Counted from the first letter of the stretch, positions 15,909-24,962 are shown. The stretch: 64,000 nucleotides of DNA from Verrucosispora sp. WMMD573 (GCF_027497175.1 NZ_CP114901.1:2418001-2482000), one strand, 5' to 3'. Made by a program: numbers and translations. Notes: a model not told the origin generated them from the letters alone.

Positions 15909-16028
15909 CCGGTGCTGTCGCTGGTTCACCCGGGGCATTGTTTCGATAAGTGTCACGGCGATGAACTGGAAGGCGCTCCCTGGCCGTACCAGCCTGCGAA
16001 CACAAAGATGTGAGGACGGGAGAAACAG

Positions 16029-16706
16029 GTGAAGCTGCAGCGGAAGCACATGCTGGCGGCGGGGGTGGCGGTGGTCGCCGCGGCGACGGTGGCGGTCGGC
16101 ACCGGGCTGGGATTCGCTGACAGCGCACCGAATCGGCAGAGCGTCTGCGCGGGATCGATCACGTTCTCGGCCGAGGCGGGTGCACCGGCGGCCACCAGCA
16201 ACCAGTTCCCGGTCGGTACCCGGCTGCGGGTGACGAACCTCGACAACGACAGATCGGCCGAGGTGACCGTGGTCGGCCCGTCGGGCAGTTGCGTGTTGCT
16301 CAACGCCGCCGCGATGGAACTCGTCCGCGAGCCCGGCAAGAACGTGATCCGGAACAACGTGGTCGAGCGCATCGGCGCCGCCGCGCAGCCGGGCGCGGGA
16401 CAGCCGGGCGTGATCGGCGACCGGCCAGGTTCAGCCTCACCGCCGGCGGCCCGTCCGGTCACCGGGTCGGCCTGTCAGGGCGCGATCACCTTCTTCGAGG
16501 AGGCCGCCGGACCGGCCGCGACGAGCGACCGCTTCCCGGTCGGCACCCGGCTCCGGGTGACCAACGTGGACAACAACAGGGCGACCACGGTCACCATCAC
16601 CGGCCCGTCCGGCAGCTGCGTGCTGCTGAACTCCGCCGCCATGGAGCAGATCCGGGAGCCGGGCAAGAACCTGGTACGCAACAACATCGTCGAGGTGCTG
16701 CGCTGA
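16029..16706 (+). CDS. Secreted protein with two RlpA-like double-psi beta-barrel repeats
   Basis: This 225-residue protein has a signal peptide (MLAAGVAVVAAATVAVGTGL) and two copies of a domain of about 75 residues, at roughly 38-113 and 147-225. Each contains ITF.EEA.GPAATS-type starts, FPVGTRLRVTN and GPSGSCVLLN.AAME..REPGKN. FPVGTRLRVTN is the hallmark of RlpA/DPBB folds. The lytic transglycosylase Asp seems absent (GPSGSC instead of DRGPF), so it may be a binding protein. GGGAG precedes the GTG start. It follows the van-like cluster in the same direction after 120 bp and may belong functionally with cell-wall stress. Confidence 0.72.
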   Translation: MKLQRKHMLAAGVAVVAAATVAVGTGLGFADSAPNRQSVCAGSITFSAEAGAPAATSNQFPVGTRLRVTNLDNDRSAEVTVVGPSGSCVLLNAAAMELVREPGKNVIRNNVVERIGAAAQPGAGQPGVIGDRPGSASPPAARPVTGSACQGAITFFEEAAGPAATSDRFPVGTRLRVTNVDNNRATTVTITGPSGSCVLLNSAAMEQIREPGKNLVRNNIVEVLR

Positions 16707-16763
16707 GCTGCGGGGCGCAATGTCGCATGACGTCGCGGCCGGCTCGGTCGACGATCGGCGGTG

Positions 16764-17972
16764 TCACCAGCCGCCGTCGTCGCGTACCCGGGCCGGGGCG
16801 CGGCCGAGTAGCAATGTGGTGAGCGCGGCGTCGATGTCGACTCCGAGGAACCATTCACCGGCCTGGTCCAGGGCGAAGATCCGACCCCGTTCGTCGGCTG
16901 CGATCATGCTGTGTCGGCTCTCGGTGCCGATCGGGAACAGTCGGGCGCCGAGCACCGCCGCGAAGTCATGCAGCGATTCGGCGGATCGGGCGACCTGACG
17001 GGGATGGATGTCGAAGCGGGAGATCCACACCTGCTCACCGGGGCCGCGCCGCCGGCTGAACAGTCGTGGAAGGGCGTTGACTGCGGCGGGCCCGTGCGCG
17101 CTGGCACTGCTGGCGGCCGGGTGACCTGCCGAGGTCGCGGCGGCTGCGTCGGCGGTCTGGGTCCGCCAACCGGCGGCGACCAGCGCCCGCGCCACCTCTG
17201 ACGGAAACCGGCCGGGCGCCGGATCCGGCGCCGGTTGCGGAAACCAGGGCTCGGTGTGGGCTCGTTCGGCGTGGGGCAGGACGTTGAACTCCACAAGCAT
17301 GTTCAGGCAGGAGTCGCAGGGGCGCTCAGCTTGCCCACCGTGCGGATCGCCCGGCTCACGGACCTGGAACACCTCGATGCGGGCGGAGGTCAGCAACTCC
17401 CTCGCGTCGCCCATGCTCATGGCGGTGATGCCTTCGGCGGCGCGGCGGTGGTCGTACTCGTGCAGGACGTCGGAGACCACGACGAACTCCGCGTGCCGGG
17501 GTCCGCCGCGCACCAGATGACCGACGGGCCGACCGTCGAGGTACGCGCGGACCAGCGGGTGGTGATTGAGGTCCACGTCCCCCTTGGCCCCCTGGGCGCT
17601 GAAGATCCTCCCCTCGACGGTGAGTCGTGCGGTGGTGGTCGGTGCGGGCATCCGGCGGATCTCGCGTAGCAGCTGACCGGCCGGATCGACAGTGCGCGGG
17701 ACCGGTGGGCGGGTGGCCCGGCTGCGACGGTAGAGCCGTGCCACCGCGTCGGGCGAGACCCGTGGCCAGGTGGTCACCTCACCGGTCCGTTTGTCGACCA
17801 CGGTCGTGGGCAGATCACCGGAGAATGACCTGACCGCTGTGGACACCGTTGAGGTGATGACGTAACCGAGGTCGAACTCGACGACCGCCGGTCGGCACTC
17901 GTGCCCCAGGCGCAGCGAGTCGCGGCGGGCCCACACTGCGGCGAGCTGCTCGGCCTGTTCGCGGTCGATCAC
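16764..17972 (-). CDS. YwqJ-related deaminase-like protein with C-terminal SUKH-3-like domain
   Basis: In this 402-residue protein the N-terminal 85 or so residues (VVEFDLGYVITS, VVDKRTGEVTTWP) match the region preceding YwqJ-like deaminases. The middle has the zinc-deaminase pattern H160-A-E162 and C219-x-x-C222 (RPCDSCLNMLVEF). An Ala-rich linker leads to a SUKH-3-like C-terminus (LFPIGTESRHSMIAADERGR, FALDQAGEWFLG). SUKH proteins are usually immunity proteins and YwqJ a toxin domain, so having both in one chain without a secretion signal is notable. It is convergent with the RlpA-like gene. Confidence 0.72.
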   Translation of the reverse strand: MIDREQAEQLAAVWARRDSLRLGHECRPAVVEFDLGYVITSTVSTAVRSFSGDLPTTVVDKRTGEVTTWPRVSPDAVARLYRRSRATRPPVPRTVDPAGQLLREIRRMPAPTTTARLTVEGRIFSAQGAKGDVDLNHHPLVRAYLDGRPVGHLVRGGPRHAEFVVVSDVLHEYDHRRAAEGITAMSMGDARELLTSARIEVFQVREPGDPHGGQAERPCDSCLNMLVEFNVLPHAERAHTEPWFPQPAPDPAPGRFPSEVARALVAAGWRTQTADAAAATSAGHPAASSASAHGPAAVNALPRLFSRRRGPGEQVWISRFDIHPRQVARSAESLHDFAAVLGARLFPIGTESRHSMIAADERGRIFALDQAGEWFLGVDIDAALTTLLLGRAPARVRDDGGW

Positions 17973-18108
17973 ACCCGGTAACCTATCGGACTACGTCGTT
18001 GTGTGGCCCTGCGTGCGGCGGAGCCTACCCTTCGTGAGGCGAGCGGTCGTCCTGCCGCGCCGAGCGGTGCCCGCTGCGGGTCTCGACCGGGGGCAATACC
18101 CTCGCGGA

Positions 18109-18339
18109 ATGGCAGCTCCGGAGAGGAAGGGCCGTGATCGACGGCTCTGGGCCTGGCCGCCGGGAATCCTGCTCGGCCTGGTGATCGGGATGGCGGCCCT
18201 GGATGGTGTCGCCGGCATCGCCTTCGGGGTGGCCATCGGCGTGGTTCTCGCTCTGGCTCTTGGTGCGGGGGGTGGCGACGGCGACGCGGACGGCCCCGGC
18301 GAGCTCGGTCCCGGCAAGGGGCCGGACCGTTCGGTATGA
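18109..18339 (+). CDS. Small membrane protein
   Basis: This 76-residue protein has a basic N-terminus (MAAPERKGRDRR), two hydrophobic stretches (WPPGILLGLVIGMAALDGVA and IAFGVAIGVVLALALGAGG), and an acidic Gly/Asp-rich tail. I do not recognise a family. The ATG at 18109 lies close to CGCGGA; an in-frame GTG at 18001 is less likely because its extension is Arg-rich and lacks homologous features. It is divergent from the deaminase-like gene. Confidence 0.6.
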   Translation: MAAPERKGRDRRLWAWPPGILLGLVIGMAALDGVAGIAFGVAIGVVLALALGAGGGDGDADGPGELGPGKGPDRSV

Positions 18340-18451
18340 CCGGCGCGACGTGGCGCGGCGCACATGCGGGGTGCTCGATGGCCAGCCGAGGTCAGGCCCC
18401 GGTAGTAGCCTGACCGGCGTTCCCCCGTCGGGGGAGGAACGGTGGTTGATC

Positions 18452-19810
18452 ATGTCGGTACGTCGGCACACGGCGCGGCTCGCGACGGTATGCGTGTTCC
18501 TGGGTGCCCTGGTGGCGCTCGGTGGCGCTCCCGCGCACGCCGACGAGGACCGGGTGCGGGTGCGTTCGGCGGGCAGCTTCACCGCGGGCCGTTCCGTCCA
18601 GGGGGTGACCGTCGAGGTGCGCAAGCGCACCAACGGATGCGTGCGGGTGCGCACCGCGCTGGGTCTGAGCCTGCCCGACGTGCGAGCCGACCAGGTGGCG
18701 GTGCAGGCCAACGTGGGAGGCAGTTGGGTGCCGGTCGGCATCTCGGGCGCGGCAGGGCTGGTCACCACCGCGCCGGTCGCCCCGGCTCGGGACGAGATCT
18801 GCAAGGGCAAGGGTGTGGCGATGCGGTACCGCGTCGCCTTCGCCGCAGATGCCCCCAACGGCCGACTGGTGGTGACCGGTGAGGCGACCACGGCCCGCGG
18901 TGTCGTGCTGGGCCGGGCCGCCGCCTCGTCGCGGGTGGTCGGCGGGCGGGCCTCGGCGTCGCCCTCCCCGTCGCCCACCCCGTCACCGTCACCCAGCGAG
19001 GAGGTGGCCGAGGAACCGACCGTCGAGGCCACGCCCACCGTGGCGCTCGCCGCAGAGACGACGGACGATCTCGCCCAGACGGCCGGTGAGTCCTCCGGCG
19101 GGTCGCCGGTGATGTACTTCGGGATCGCCATGGTCGCCGCTGGCGCACTGCTCATCGGGGTGTTGATCCACCGCTCCCGCAAAGACCGCAAGAATCGCGG
19201 ACAACCGACCGACGGGTTCGCGATCCCACCGTCGCGCAACCCGGGCGGCACCACCTACCGATCCGCCGGCCAAGGTGCCGCGCCGGTCTCGTCCGCCCCG
19301 GGCACCGTGCCGGTTGCACCGGGCCCGAATGCCGCGCCGGCATCGCCGCCCGGCCTGGGCAACATGCCGCCGGCGCCGCCCGGTCAGGCGTACGGGGCGA
19401 GCCGGGCCGGCACGCCACGGGTCTACGGCGGCACCGCAGCGCCCCGTCCGACCGGTGGGGTGTACGGTGCCCGGCCGGCCGACCCGATCGAGGCGATCCG
19501 GCCGGGTGAACCGGCTGGACCGACCCGCCCACCCGGCACGTCCGCCCGGGCGGCGGTGCCGCCGGCGCGGATCGTCCCGCCCAGTTCCGCCCCACCGGCA
19601 CCGTCTACCCCCGGCCCGGCCGTACCGCCCGCGGGGTCGGCCAGGCCGCTGTCGGGTCCACCGGCCGCGCCGGCCTCGGGCCTGTCAGCCGCGCCGACCT
19701 CCGGGCCGCCGGTGGAGCCCGCTCAGGGCGGGGCGCCGGGGCGACCGGACCGGTCGCCGGGTGCCGGGACGGGTGACGAGCCGGAGTACGGACGCGGGCT
19801 CGGCGGCTGA
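18452..19810 (+). CDS. Membrane-anchored surface protein with Pro-rich tail
   Basis: This 452-residue protein has a signal peptide (LATVCVFLGALVALGGAPAHA), an extracellular domain of about 150 residues with two cysteines, and a Ser/Pro linker. One transmembrane helix follows at about 215-240 (VMYFGIAMVAAGALLIGVLI), then RSRKDRKNR and a Pro/Ala/Gly-rich tail of about 200 residues facing the cytoplasm. I do not recognise the extracellular domain. GGGGGAGGAAC lies upstream of the ATG. It is the last gene before the mannose block. Confidence 0.7.
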   Translation: MSVRRHTARLATVCVFLGALVALGGAPAHADEDRVRVRSAGSFTAGRSVQGVTVEVRKRTNGCVRVRTALGLSLPDVRADQVAVQANVGGSWVPVGISGAAGLVTTAPVAPARDEICKGKGVAMRYRVAFAADAPNGRLVVTGEATTARGVVLGRAAASSRVVGGRASASPSPSPTPSPSPSEEVAEEPTVEATPTVALAAETTDDLAQTAGESSGGSPVMYFGIAMVAAGALLIGVLIHRSRKDRKNRGQPTDGFAIPPSRNPGGTTYRSAGQGAAPVSSAPGTVPVAPGPNAAPASPPGLGNMPPAPPGQAYGASRAGTPRVYGGTAAPRPTGGVYGARPADPIEAIRPGEPAGPTRPPGTSARAAVPPARIVPPSSAPPAPSTPGPAVPPAGSARPLSGPPAAPASGLSAAPTSGPPVEPAQGGAPGRPDRSPGAGTGDEPEYGRGLGG

Positions 19811-19879
19811 GCCGGGGCGGGTGCCGCCGCTCCGATACGCTCAGGTTCGTTGACGACCCGCAGGCGAGGAGTGGAATCG

Positions 19880-21259
19880 GTGTCTGATCTGTCCCGGATC
19901 GTGAAGGCGTACGACGTCCGTGGGACGGTGCCGGACCAGTGGGACGAGCGTGTCGCCGGTGCCCTCGGCGTCGCCTTCGCCCAGATGCTCGACGCCGCCG
20001 GTGAACCGGGGCAGGCGGTGCTGATCGGGCACGACATGCGGGCCTCCGGTCCCGGGCTGGCCGCCGCCTTCGCAGCCGGGGTACGCGCCGAGGGCCGCCC
20101 GGTCATCGAGATCGGACTCGCCTCGACCGACATGGTCTACTACGCCTCCGGTGCGCTCGGGCTGCCCGGCGCGATGTTCACCGCCAGCCACAACCCGGCG
20201 CAGTACAACGGCATCAAGCTCTGTCACGCCGGCGCTCGCCCGGTCGGGCAGGACAGCGGGCTGGCCGAGATCCGCGACCGGGCGCAGGCCCTGCTCGACA
20301 AGGACGAGCCGATCGGCGAGCCGACCGCGCCGACGCAGCGGCGCGACCTGCTGCCCGACTACGCGGCACACCTGCGCACGCTGGTGGACCTCTCCGGCAT
20401 CCGGCCGCTGACCGTGGTGGTCGACGCCGGCAACGGGATGGGCGGGCACACCGTGCCGAGCGTGCTCGGCGACGCCGCCCTGGCAGCCCTGCCGTTGCGG
20501 ATCGTGCCGCTGTACTTCGAGCTGGACGGGACGTTCCCCAACCACGAGGCCAACCCGCTGGATCCGGCCAACCTGGTCGACCTGCAACGCGCCGTGGTGG
20601 CGCACGGCGCGGACATCGGCCTGGCGTTCGACGGAGACGCCGACCGCTGCTTCGTGGTGGACGAGCGCGGCGAGCCGGTCTCCCCGTCGGCGATCACCGC
20701 GTTGGTGGCCGCTCGGGAGTTGGCCAAGCATCCCGGCTCGACGGTGATCCACAACCTGATCACCTCCAGCGCGGTGCCCGAGATCATTAGGGAGCACGGC
20801 GGTGAGCCGGTGGTGGCCCGGGTGGGTCACTCCTTCATCAAGGCGGAGATGGCGCGCACCAACGCGGTCTTCGGTGGGGAGCACTCGGCGCACTACTACT
20901 TCCGGGACTTCTGGTTCGCCGACACCGGCATGCTGGCGGCGATGCACACCCTGGCGGCGCTCGGCGAGCAGCCGCTGCCGCTGTCCACGCTCGCCGCCGA
21001 GTACGAGCGGTACGTCGCCTCGGGCGAGATCAACTCCACGGTGGCGGACCAGGCGGCCAAGGTCGCCGAGGTGCGTGCCGCGTACCCGGACGCCGAGGCC
21101 GACGAGATGGACGGTCTCACCCTGCGCTTTGCCGACGGGGCATGGTTCAACCTGCGCGCCTCGAACACCGAGCCGCTGCTGCGGCTCAACGTCGAGGCCC
21201 CGACCGCCGAGCGGATGACCGCACTGCGCGACGAGGTGCTCGACCTGGTTCGCCGATAA
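19880..21259 (+). CDS. manB: Phosphomannomutase/phosphoglucomutase
   Basis: This 459-residue alpha-D-phosphohexomutase has the catalytic serine loop (TASHNPAQYNG), the magnesium loop (FDGDADRC), the sugar-binding motif GEHSAHYYFRD and the C-terminal phosphate loop (RASNTEPLLRLNVE). It interconverts mannose-6-phosphate and mannose-1-phosphate for GDP-mannose and cell-envelope mannosides. GTG 19880 sits about 9 nt after GCGAGGAG; the N-terminus SDLSRIVKAYDVRG fits actinobacterial ManB. It is followed by Trm112-like, SIS and ManA genes, as in the mycobacterial manB region. Confidence 0.92.
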   Translation: MSDLSRIVKAYDVRGTVPDQWDERVAGALGVAFAQMLDAAGEPGQAVLIGHDMRASGPGLAAAFAAGVRAEGRPVIEIGLASTDMVYYASGALGLPGAMFTASHNPAQYNGIKLCHAGARPVGQDSGLAEIRDRAQALLDKDEPIGEPTAPTQRRDLLPDYAAHLRTLVDLSGIRPLTVVVDAGNGMGGHTVPSVLGDAALAALPLRIVPLYFELDGTFPNHEANPLDPANLVDLQRAVVAHGADIGLAFDGDADRCFVVDERGEPVSPSAITALVAARELAKHPGSTVIHNLITSSAVPEIIREHGGEPVVARVGHSFIKAEMARTNAVFGGEHSAHYYFRDFWFADTGMLAAMHTLAALGEQPLPLSTLAAEYERYVASGEINSTVADQAAKVAEVRAAYPDAEADEMDGLTLRFADGAWFNLRASNTEPLLRLNVEAPTAERMTALRDEVLDLVRR

Positions 21260-21321
21260 GATCGCTCGCGTCGGTCGGCACCCCCGACCGGTGAAGCCGC
21301 ACACGTGGAAGGAGCCGCGCA

Positions 21322-21504
21322 GTGGCCCTCGACCCGCAGTTGCTGGAAATCCTCGCCTGCCCGGACACACACCATGCCCCGCTGACCTACGACGCGCAGG
21401 CGCAGACGCTGACGTGCACCGAGTGCGGCCGGATCTTCGAGGTCCGCGACGATGTGCCGGTGCTGCTGCTGGACGAGGCGCGCGGCCCCGCGGAGGGATC
21501 GTGA
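21322..21504 (+). CDS. Trm112-family small protein
   Basis: This 60-residue protein has the Trm112 pattern: LDPQLLEILACPDTHHAPL at the N-terminus, CTECGRIFEVRDDVPVLL in the second half. Cysteines CxxxxH and CxxC could bind zinc. Bacterial members resemble YcaR, thought to be zinc-binding accessory factors. Its stop overlaps the GTG of the SIS gene. A homologue between manB and the SIS gene is usual in actinobacteria. Confidence 0.85.
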   Translation: MALDPQLLEILACPDTHHAPLTYDAQAQTLTCTECGRIFEVRDDVPVLLLDEARGPAEGS

Positions 21505-22697
21505 TCGACGGAACGGCCGGCGTCAGCGGGCACCGCAACGCCGACGAAGGACTGCTCGACGACCCAAAGGCGCTCGCCGAGCGCGATCCGGGGGGCATGC
21601 TGCGGCACACCGCCTCGGCGGGCGCACAGGTACGCGAGTCGGCCGCGCTGGCCGCCGAGGCGAACCTCGCCGTACTCGCCGACGACGGACGTCCCCGGGC
21701 GGTGGTGATCGCCGGTATCGGCACCGCCGGGCGTACCGGTGATGTGCTGGCCACGGTCGCCGGGCCGCGCTGCCCGGTACCGGTGATCGCGCACCGCCTC
21801 GCCGGAGTGCCGGGCTGGGTGGGCGCGGCCGACGTGGTGATCGCGGTCAGCGCATCCGGCCGCAGCCCGGAGGCGCTGGGTGCCGCCGAGGCCGCTCACC
21901 GGCGGGGTGCCCGGCTGGTCGCGGTGGGTCCGGCGGACTCGCAACTGCACTCGGTCGCCGAGCGGGCCCGTGCTCCGTTCATTCCGGTACCCCGGCGGGC
22001 GCCCGCCCGGGCCAGCCTCTGGGGGCTTACCGTGCCGGTCCTGCTCGCCGCCCGGGCCCTCGGCCTGGTCAAGGTCAACGAGGCGGATCTGGCGGAGACG
22101 GCGGCCCGGCTGGACGCCGACGCGGATCGCAGTCGTCCGACCGCTGAATCGTTCGTCAATCCGGCGAAATCTCTCGCCCTGGGGCTGGCCGGGTCGATCC
22201 CGATCGTCTGGGGCTCGTCTCCGCTGGCGGCGGTCGCCGCGCGTCGCTTCGGCGACACCCTGTCCGCCAACGCCCGGTACCCGGTGGTCACCGGTGCGCT
22301 CGGCGAGGCGGGTCGCGGCCGGGTCGGCCTGCTCGACGGCGTGTTCGGGGGCCTGGCCGAGGGGGAGCGGGACATCTTCGCCGATCCCGACGAGTCGGAC
22401 GGTGAGGGCACCCGACTCCGGTTGGTGCTGCTGCGCGACGGTGGCCTGAACGCCGAGGACGACGCCGACGAGCCCCTCGCTGTCGAGGAGCGGCGCGCGG
22501 ACGCGGTGCAGACCCTCGCCGAGCGCCGGGGCGTACGGTGCGACGTGGTCACCGCCGAGGGTGGTTCGGCACTGGAGCGGCTCGCCTCCCTGGTGGCGGT
22601 GCCGGACTTCGCGTCGATCTACCTGGCGTTGGCGCACGGACTGGACCCGATGGCGGTGCCGGCGATCACCGAGATGAAGGAACTGGCCAACCAGTGA
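21501..22697 (+). CDS. SIS-domain protein (phosphoglucose/phosphomannose isomerase-like)
   Basis: This 398-residue protein contains an N-terminal SIS domain (AVVIAGIGTAGRTGDVLATV, DVVIAVSASGRSPEALGAAE) and a C-terminal half like bifunctional glucose/mannose-6-phosphate isomerases (NPAKSLALGLAGSIPIVWGS). It probably acts on hexose phosphates, supplying mannose-6-phosphate together with ManA. The start is the GTG at 21501, 4-bp overlapped with the Trm112 gene. Its stop overlaps the CDF transporter start. Substrate specificity is inferred from context. Confidence 0.82.
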   Translation: MIDGTAGVSGHRNADEGLLDDPKALAERDPGGMLRHTASAGAQVRESAALAAEANLAVLADDGRPRAVVIAGIGTAGRTGDVLATVAGPRCPVPVIAHRLAGVPGWVGAADVVIAVSASGRSPEALGAAEAAHRRGARLVAVGPADSQLHSVAERARAPFIPVPRRAPARASLWGLTVPVLLAARALGLVKVNEADLAETAARLDADADRSRPTAESFVNPAKSLALGLAGSIPIVWGSSPLAAVAARRFGDTLSANARYPVVTGALGEAGRGRVGLLDGVFGGLAEGERDIFADPDESDGEGTRLRLVLLRDGGLNAEDDADEPLAVEERRADAVQTLAERRGVRCDVVTAEGGSALERLASLVAVPDFASIYLALAHGLDPMAVPAITEMKELANQ

Positions 22698-23647
22698 GCA
22701 CCCAGGGTGGCAGCAAGGCGATCATCGCGGCGCTGCTCGCCAACGTCGGCATCGCCGTGACCAAGTTCGTGGCCTTCCTGTTGACCAGCTCGTCGTCGAT
22801 GCTCGCCGAGTCCATCCACTCGGTCGCCGACTCGGGCAACCAGGCACTGCTGCTGCTCGGTGGCAAGCGGGCCCGGCGGGCCGCCACCCCGCAACACCCG
22901 TTCGGGTACGGGCGGGAGCGCTACGTCTACGCGTTCATCGTCGCGATCGTGCTGTTCAGCCTGGGCGGCCTGTTCGCGCTCTACGAGGCGTGGCACAAGT
23001 GGTCCGACCCGCACGGCATCACCAGTTGGCAGTGGGTGCCGGTGACCGTGCTACTCGCGGCGATCGTGATGGAGTCGTTCTCCTTTCGTACCGCCATCAG
23101 GGAGTCGAACCTGGTCCGGGGCCGCGAGTCGTGGACCAGGTTCATCCGCCGGTCGAAGGCGCCGGAGCTGCCGGTGGTGCTGCTGGAGGATTTCGGCGCA
23201 CTTGTCGGCCTGGTCTTCGCCCTGCTCGGGGTGGGCATGACCCTGGCCACCGGCAACGGCCGGTGGGACGCGGCCGGCACCGCGATGATCGGCCTGCTGC
23301 TGGTGACCATCGCGATAGTGCTGGCCGTGGAGACCAAGAGCCTGCTGCTGGGGGAGGGGGCCGAGCCGGCGGACGTCTCGGCCATAGAGCAGGCGGTCAC
23401 CGCCGGACCCGAGGTGGAGCGGATCATCCACATGAAGACGCTGTACCTCGGTCCGGAGGAGTTGATGGTGGCCGCGAAGATCGCGGTGTCGCGGTGCGAG
23501 AGCGCCGAGGAGGTGGCCCAGGGCATCGACGCGGTGGAGGAGCGGATCCGGGCCGCCGTGCCGGTCGCCCGCGTCATCTATCTCGAACCGGACATCTACC
23601 GGCTCCCGGCCGGGTCCTCCACCACCTCCGGGCCTGCTGGGAGCTGA
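22694..23647 (+). CDS. Cation diffusion facilitator (CDF) family transporter
   Basis: This 317-residue membrane protein has about six helices. The first metal-site helix is LAESIHSVADSGNQALLLLG (HxxxD plus upstream acidic residues). The second site helix has VVLLEDFGALVGL, with E-D instead of the usual H-x-x-x-D, so metal preference may differ from zinc exporters. The cytoplasmic C-terminal domain is present (VERIIHMKTLYLGPEELMVA). It sits inside the mannose operon by 4-bp overlap; the metal may serve the ManA or ManB enzymes, but that is speculation. Confidence 0.85.
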   Translation: MSTQGGSKAIIAALLANVGIAVTKFVAFLLTSSSSMLAESIHSVADSGNQALLLLGGKRARRAATPQHPFGYGRERYVYAFIVAIVLFSLGGLFALYEAWHKWSDPHGITSWQWVPVTVLLAAIVMESFSFRTAIRESNLVRGRESWTRFIRRSKAPELPVVLLEDFGALVGLVFALLGVGMTLATGNGRWDAAGTAMIGLLLVTIAIVLAVETKSLLLGEGAEPADVSAIEQAVTAGPEVERIIHMKTLYLGPEELMVAAKIAVSRCESAEEVAQGIDAVEERIRAAVPVARVIYLEPDIYRLPAGSSTTSGPAGS

Positions 23648-23650
23648 CCG

Positions 23651-24808
23651 GTGGAACCGCTACACGGGCCGATCAAGGACTACGCCTGGGGATCCCGCTC
23701 GGCGATCGCCGAGCTTCAGGGGCGGCCGGCGCCGAGCGCGGCACCCGAGGCGGAGCTCTGGCTCGGTGCGCATCCGGGCGCGCCGGCCGCCGTCGAGCGC
23801 GACGGTGGGCGGGTCGCGCTCACCGACGTACTCGCCGCCGAGCCCGTCCGTTGGCTCGGCCGCCCGGTGCTCGACCGGTTCGGACCCCGGCTGCCGTTCC
23901 TGCTCAAGGTGTTGGCCGCGGCGGCTCCGCTGAGCCTTCAGGCCCATCCCGACGCCGAACAGGCGCGGGCCGGTCACGCCGCCGAGCTGGCCCGCTCCGG
24001 TGGGCACCGCAACTACGTCGACCCGTTCCACAAGCCGGAACTGCTGGTGGCGCTGGGGCCGATGGAGGCGCTGTGCGGCTTTCGGGACCCCGCAGCCTCG
24101 GCGCGGGCGCTCGCCGCGCTGGGCGTACCGCAGCTGCGGCCGGTGCTCGACGCGTTGACCGCCGGGACGGCGGGGCTGGCCGAGGCCGTACGCCGGCTGC
24201 TGGAATGGCCGACGGCGGAGCGTGCCGGCCTGGTGGCAGTGGCCCGGGCGGCGGATGGTCCGGATGCGGACCTGGTGGCGCTGTTGGCCGAGGCGTACCC
24301 GGCTGATCCCGGAGTGTTGGTGGCGTTGCTGCTGAACCGGGTGCGGCTGGCCGCCGGCGAGGCGATCTGGATGCCGGCCGGGAACCTGCACGCCTACCTG
24401 CGCGGCATCGGCGTGGAGGTGATGGCCGCCAGCGACAACGTGCTGCGGGGCGGGTTGACCCCGAAGCACGTGGACGTCGCCGAACTGCTGCGGGTGCTCC
24501 GCTTCGAGGTGCTCGACCGGCCGGTGGTCGCGCCCCGCCAGGTCGCCGACGGGGTGGTGACCTGGCCGGTGCCGGTGGACGACTTCGCGCTGCACCGGGT
24601 GACCGTCGGCGACGGGCGGCGCGAGGTGACGTTGCCGGTGCCGGGCCCCCGGGTGGTGCTCTGCACTGCCGGCCGGATCACCGTGACCGACGAGGTTGCG
24701 CCGGTGACTCTCGGCCCCGGTCGGGCCGCGGTCGGACCGGCCGCTGGCGGTTCGCTCACGGTCACCGGTGCGGGTGAGACGTACATCGCCTCCACCGGTC
24801 AGTTCTGA
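23651..24808 (+). CDS. manA: Mannose-6-phosphate isomerase, class I
   Basis: This 385-residue cupin enzyme begins VEPLHGPIKDYAWGS, typical of type I PMI. Zinc-ligand regions are LSLQAHPDAEQARAGH, YVDPFHKPELLVAL and WMPAGNLHAYLRGIGVEVMA. It interconverts fructose-6-phosphate and mannose-6-phosphate, feeding ManB. GTG 23651 lies 3 bp after the CDF stop, and is the last gene of the operon. Confidence 0.92.
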   Translation: MEPLHGPIKDYAWGSRSAIAELQGRPAPSAAPEAELWLGAHPGAPAAVERDGGRVALTDVLAAEPVRWLGRPVLDRFGPRLPFLLKVLAAAAPLSLQAHPDAEQARAGHAAELARSGGHRNYVDPFHKPELLVALGPMEALCGFRDPAASARALAALGVPQLRPVLDALTAGTAGLAEAVRRLLEWPTAERAGLVAVARAADGPDADLVALLAEAYPADPGVLVALLLNRVRLAAGEAIWMPAGNLHAYLRGIGVEVMAASDNVLRGGLTPKHVDVAELLRVLRFEVLDRPVVAPRQVADGVVTWPVPVDDFALHRVTVGDGRREVTLPVPGPRVVLCTAGRITVTDEVAPVTLGPGRAAVGPAAGGSLTVTGAGETYIASTGQF

Positions 24809-24962
24809 GTCAGGCGAGCCTCGGATGAAGCCATGCGCCGACCGACAAGTCCGACTTTTCCGGAATAGCTTGACGCCGGTCTTGCTCAGTGTGACTCTAA
24901 GGGTGCGTAGCGTTATCGCGACGATGGTCCGAGAACGCGCGGGGGAACCAAACCGGGGGGAT

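Noticed and set aside
19841..21754. Minus-strand frame of 637 codons over manB
   Set aside because: Shadow of the phosphomannomutase; no coherent protein features.
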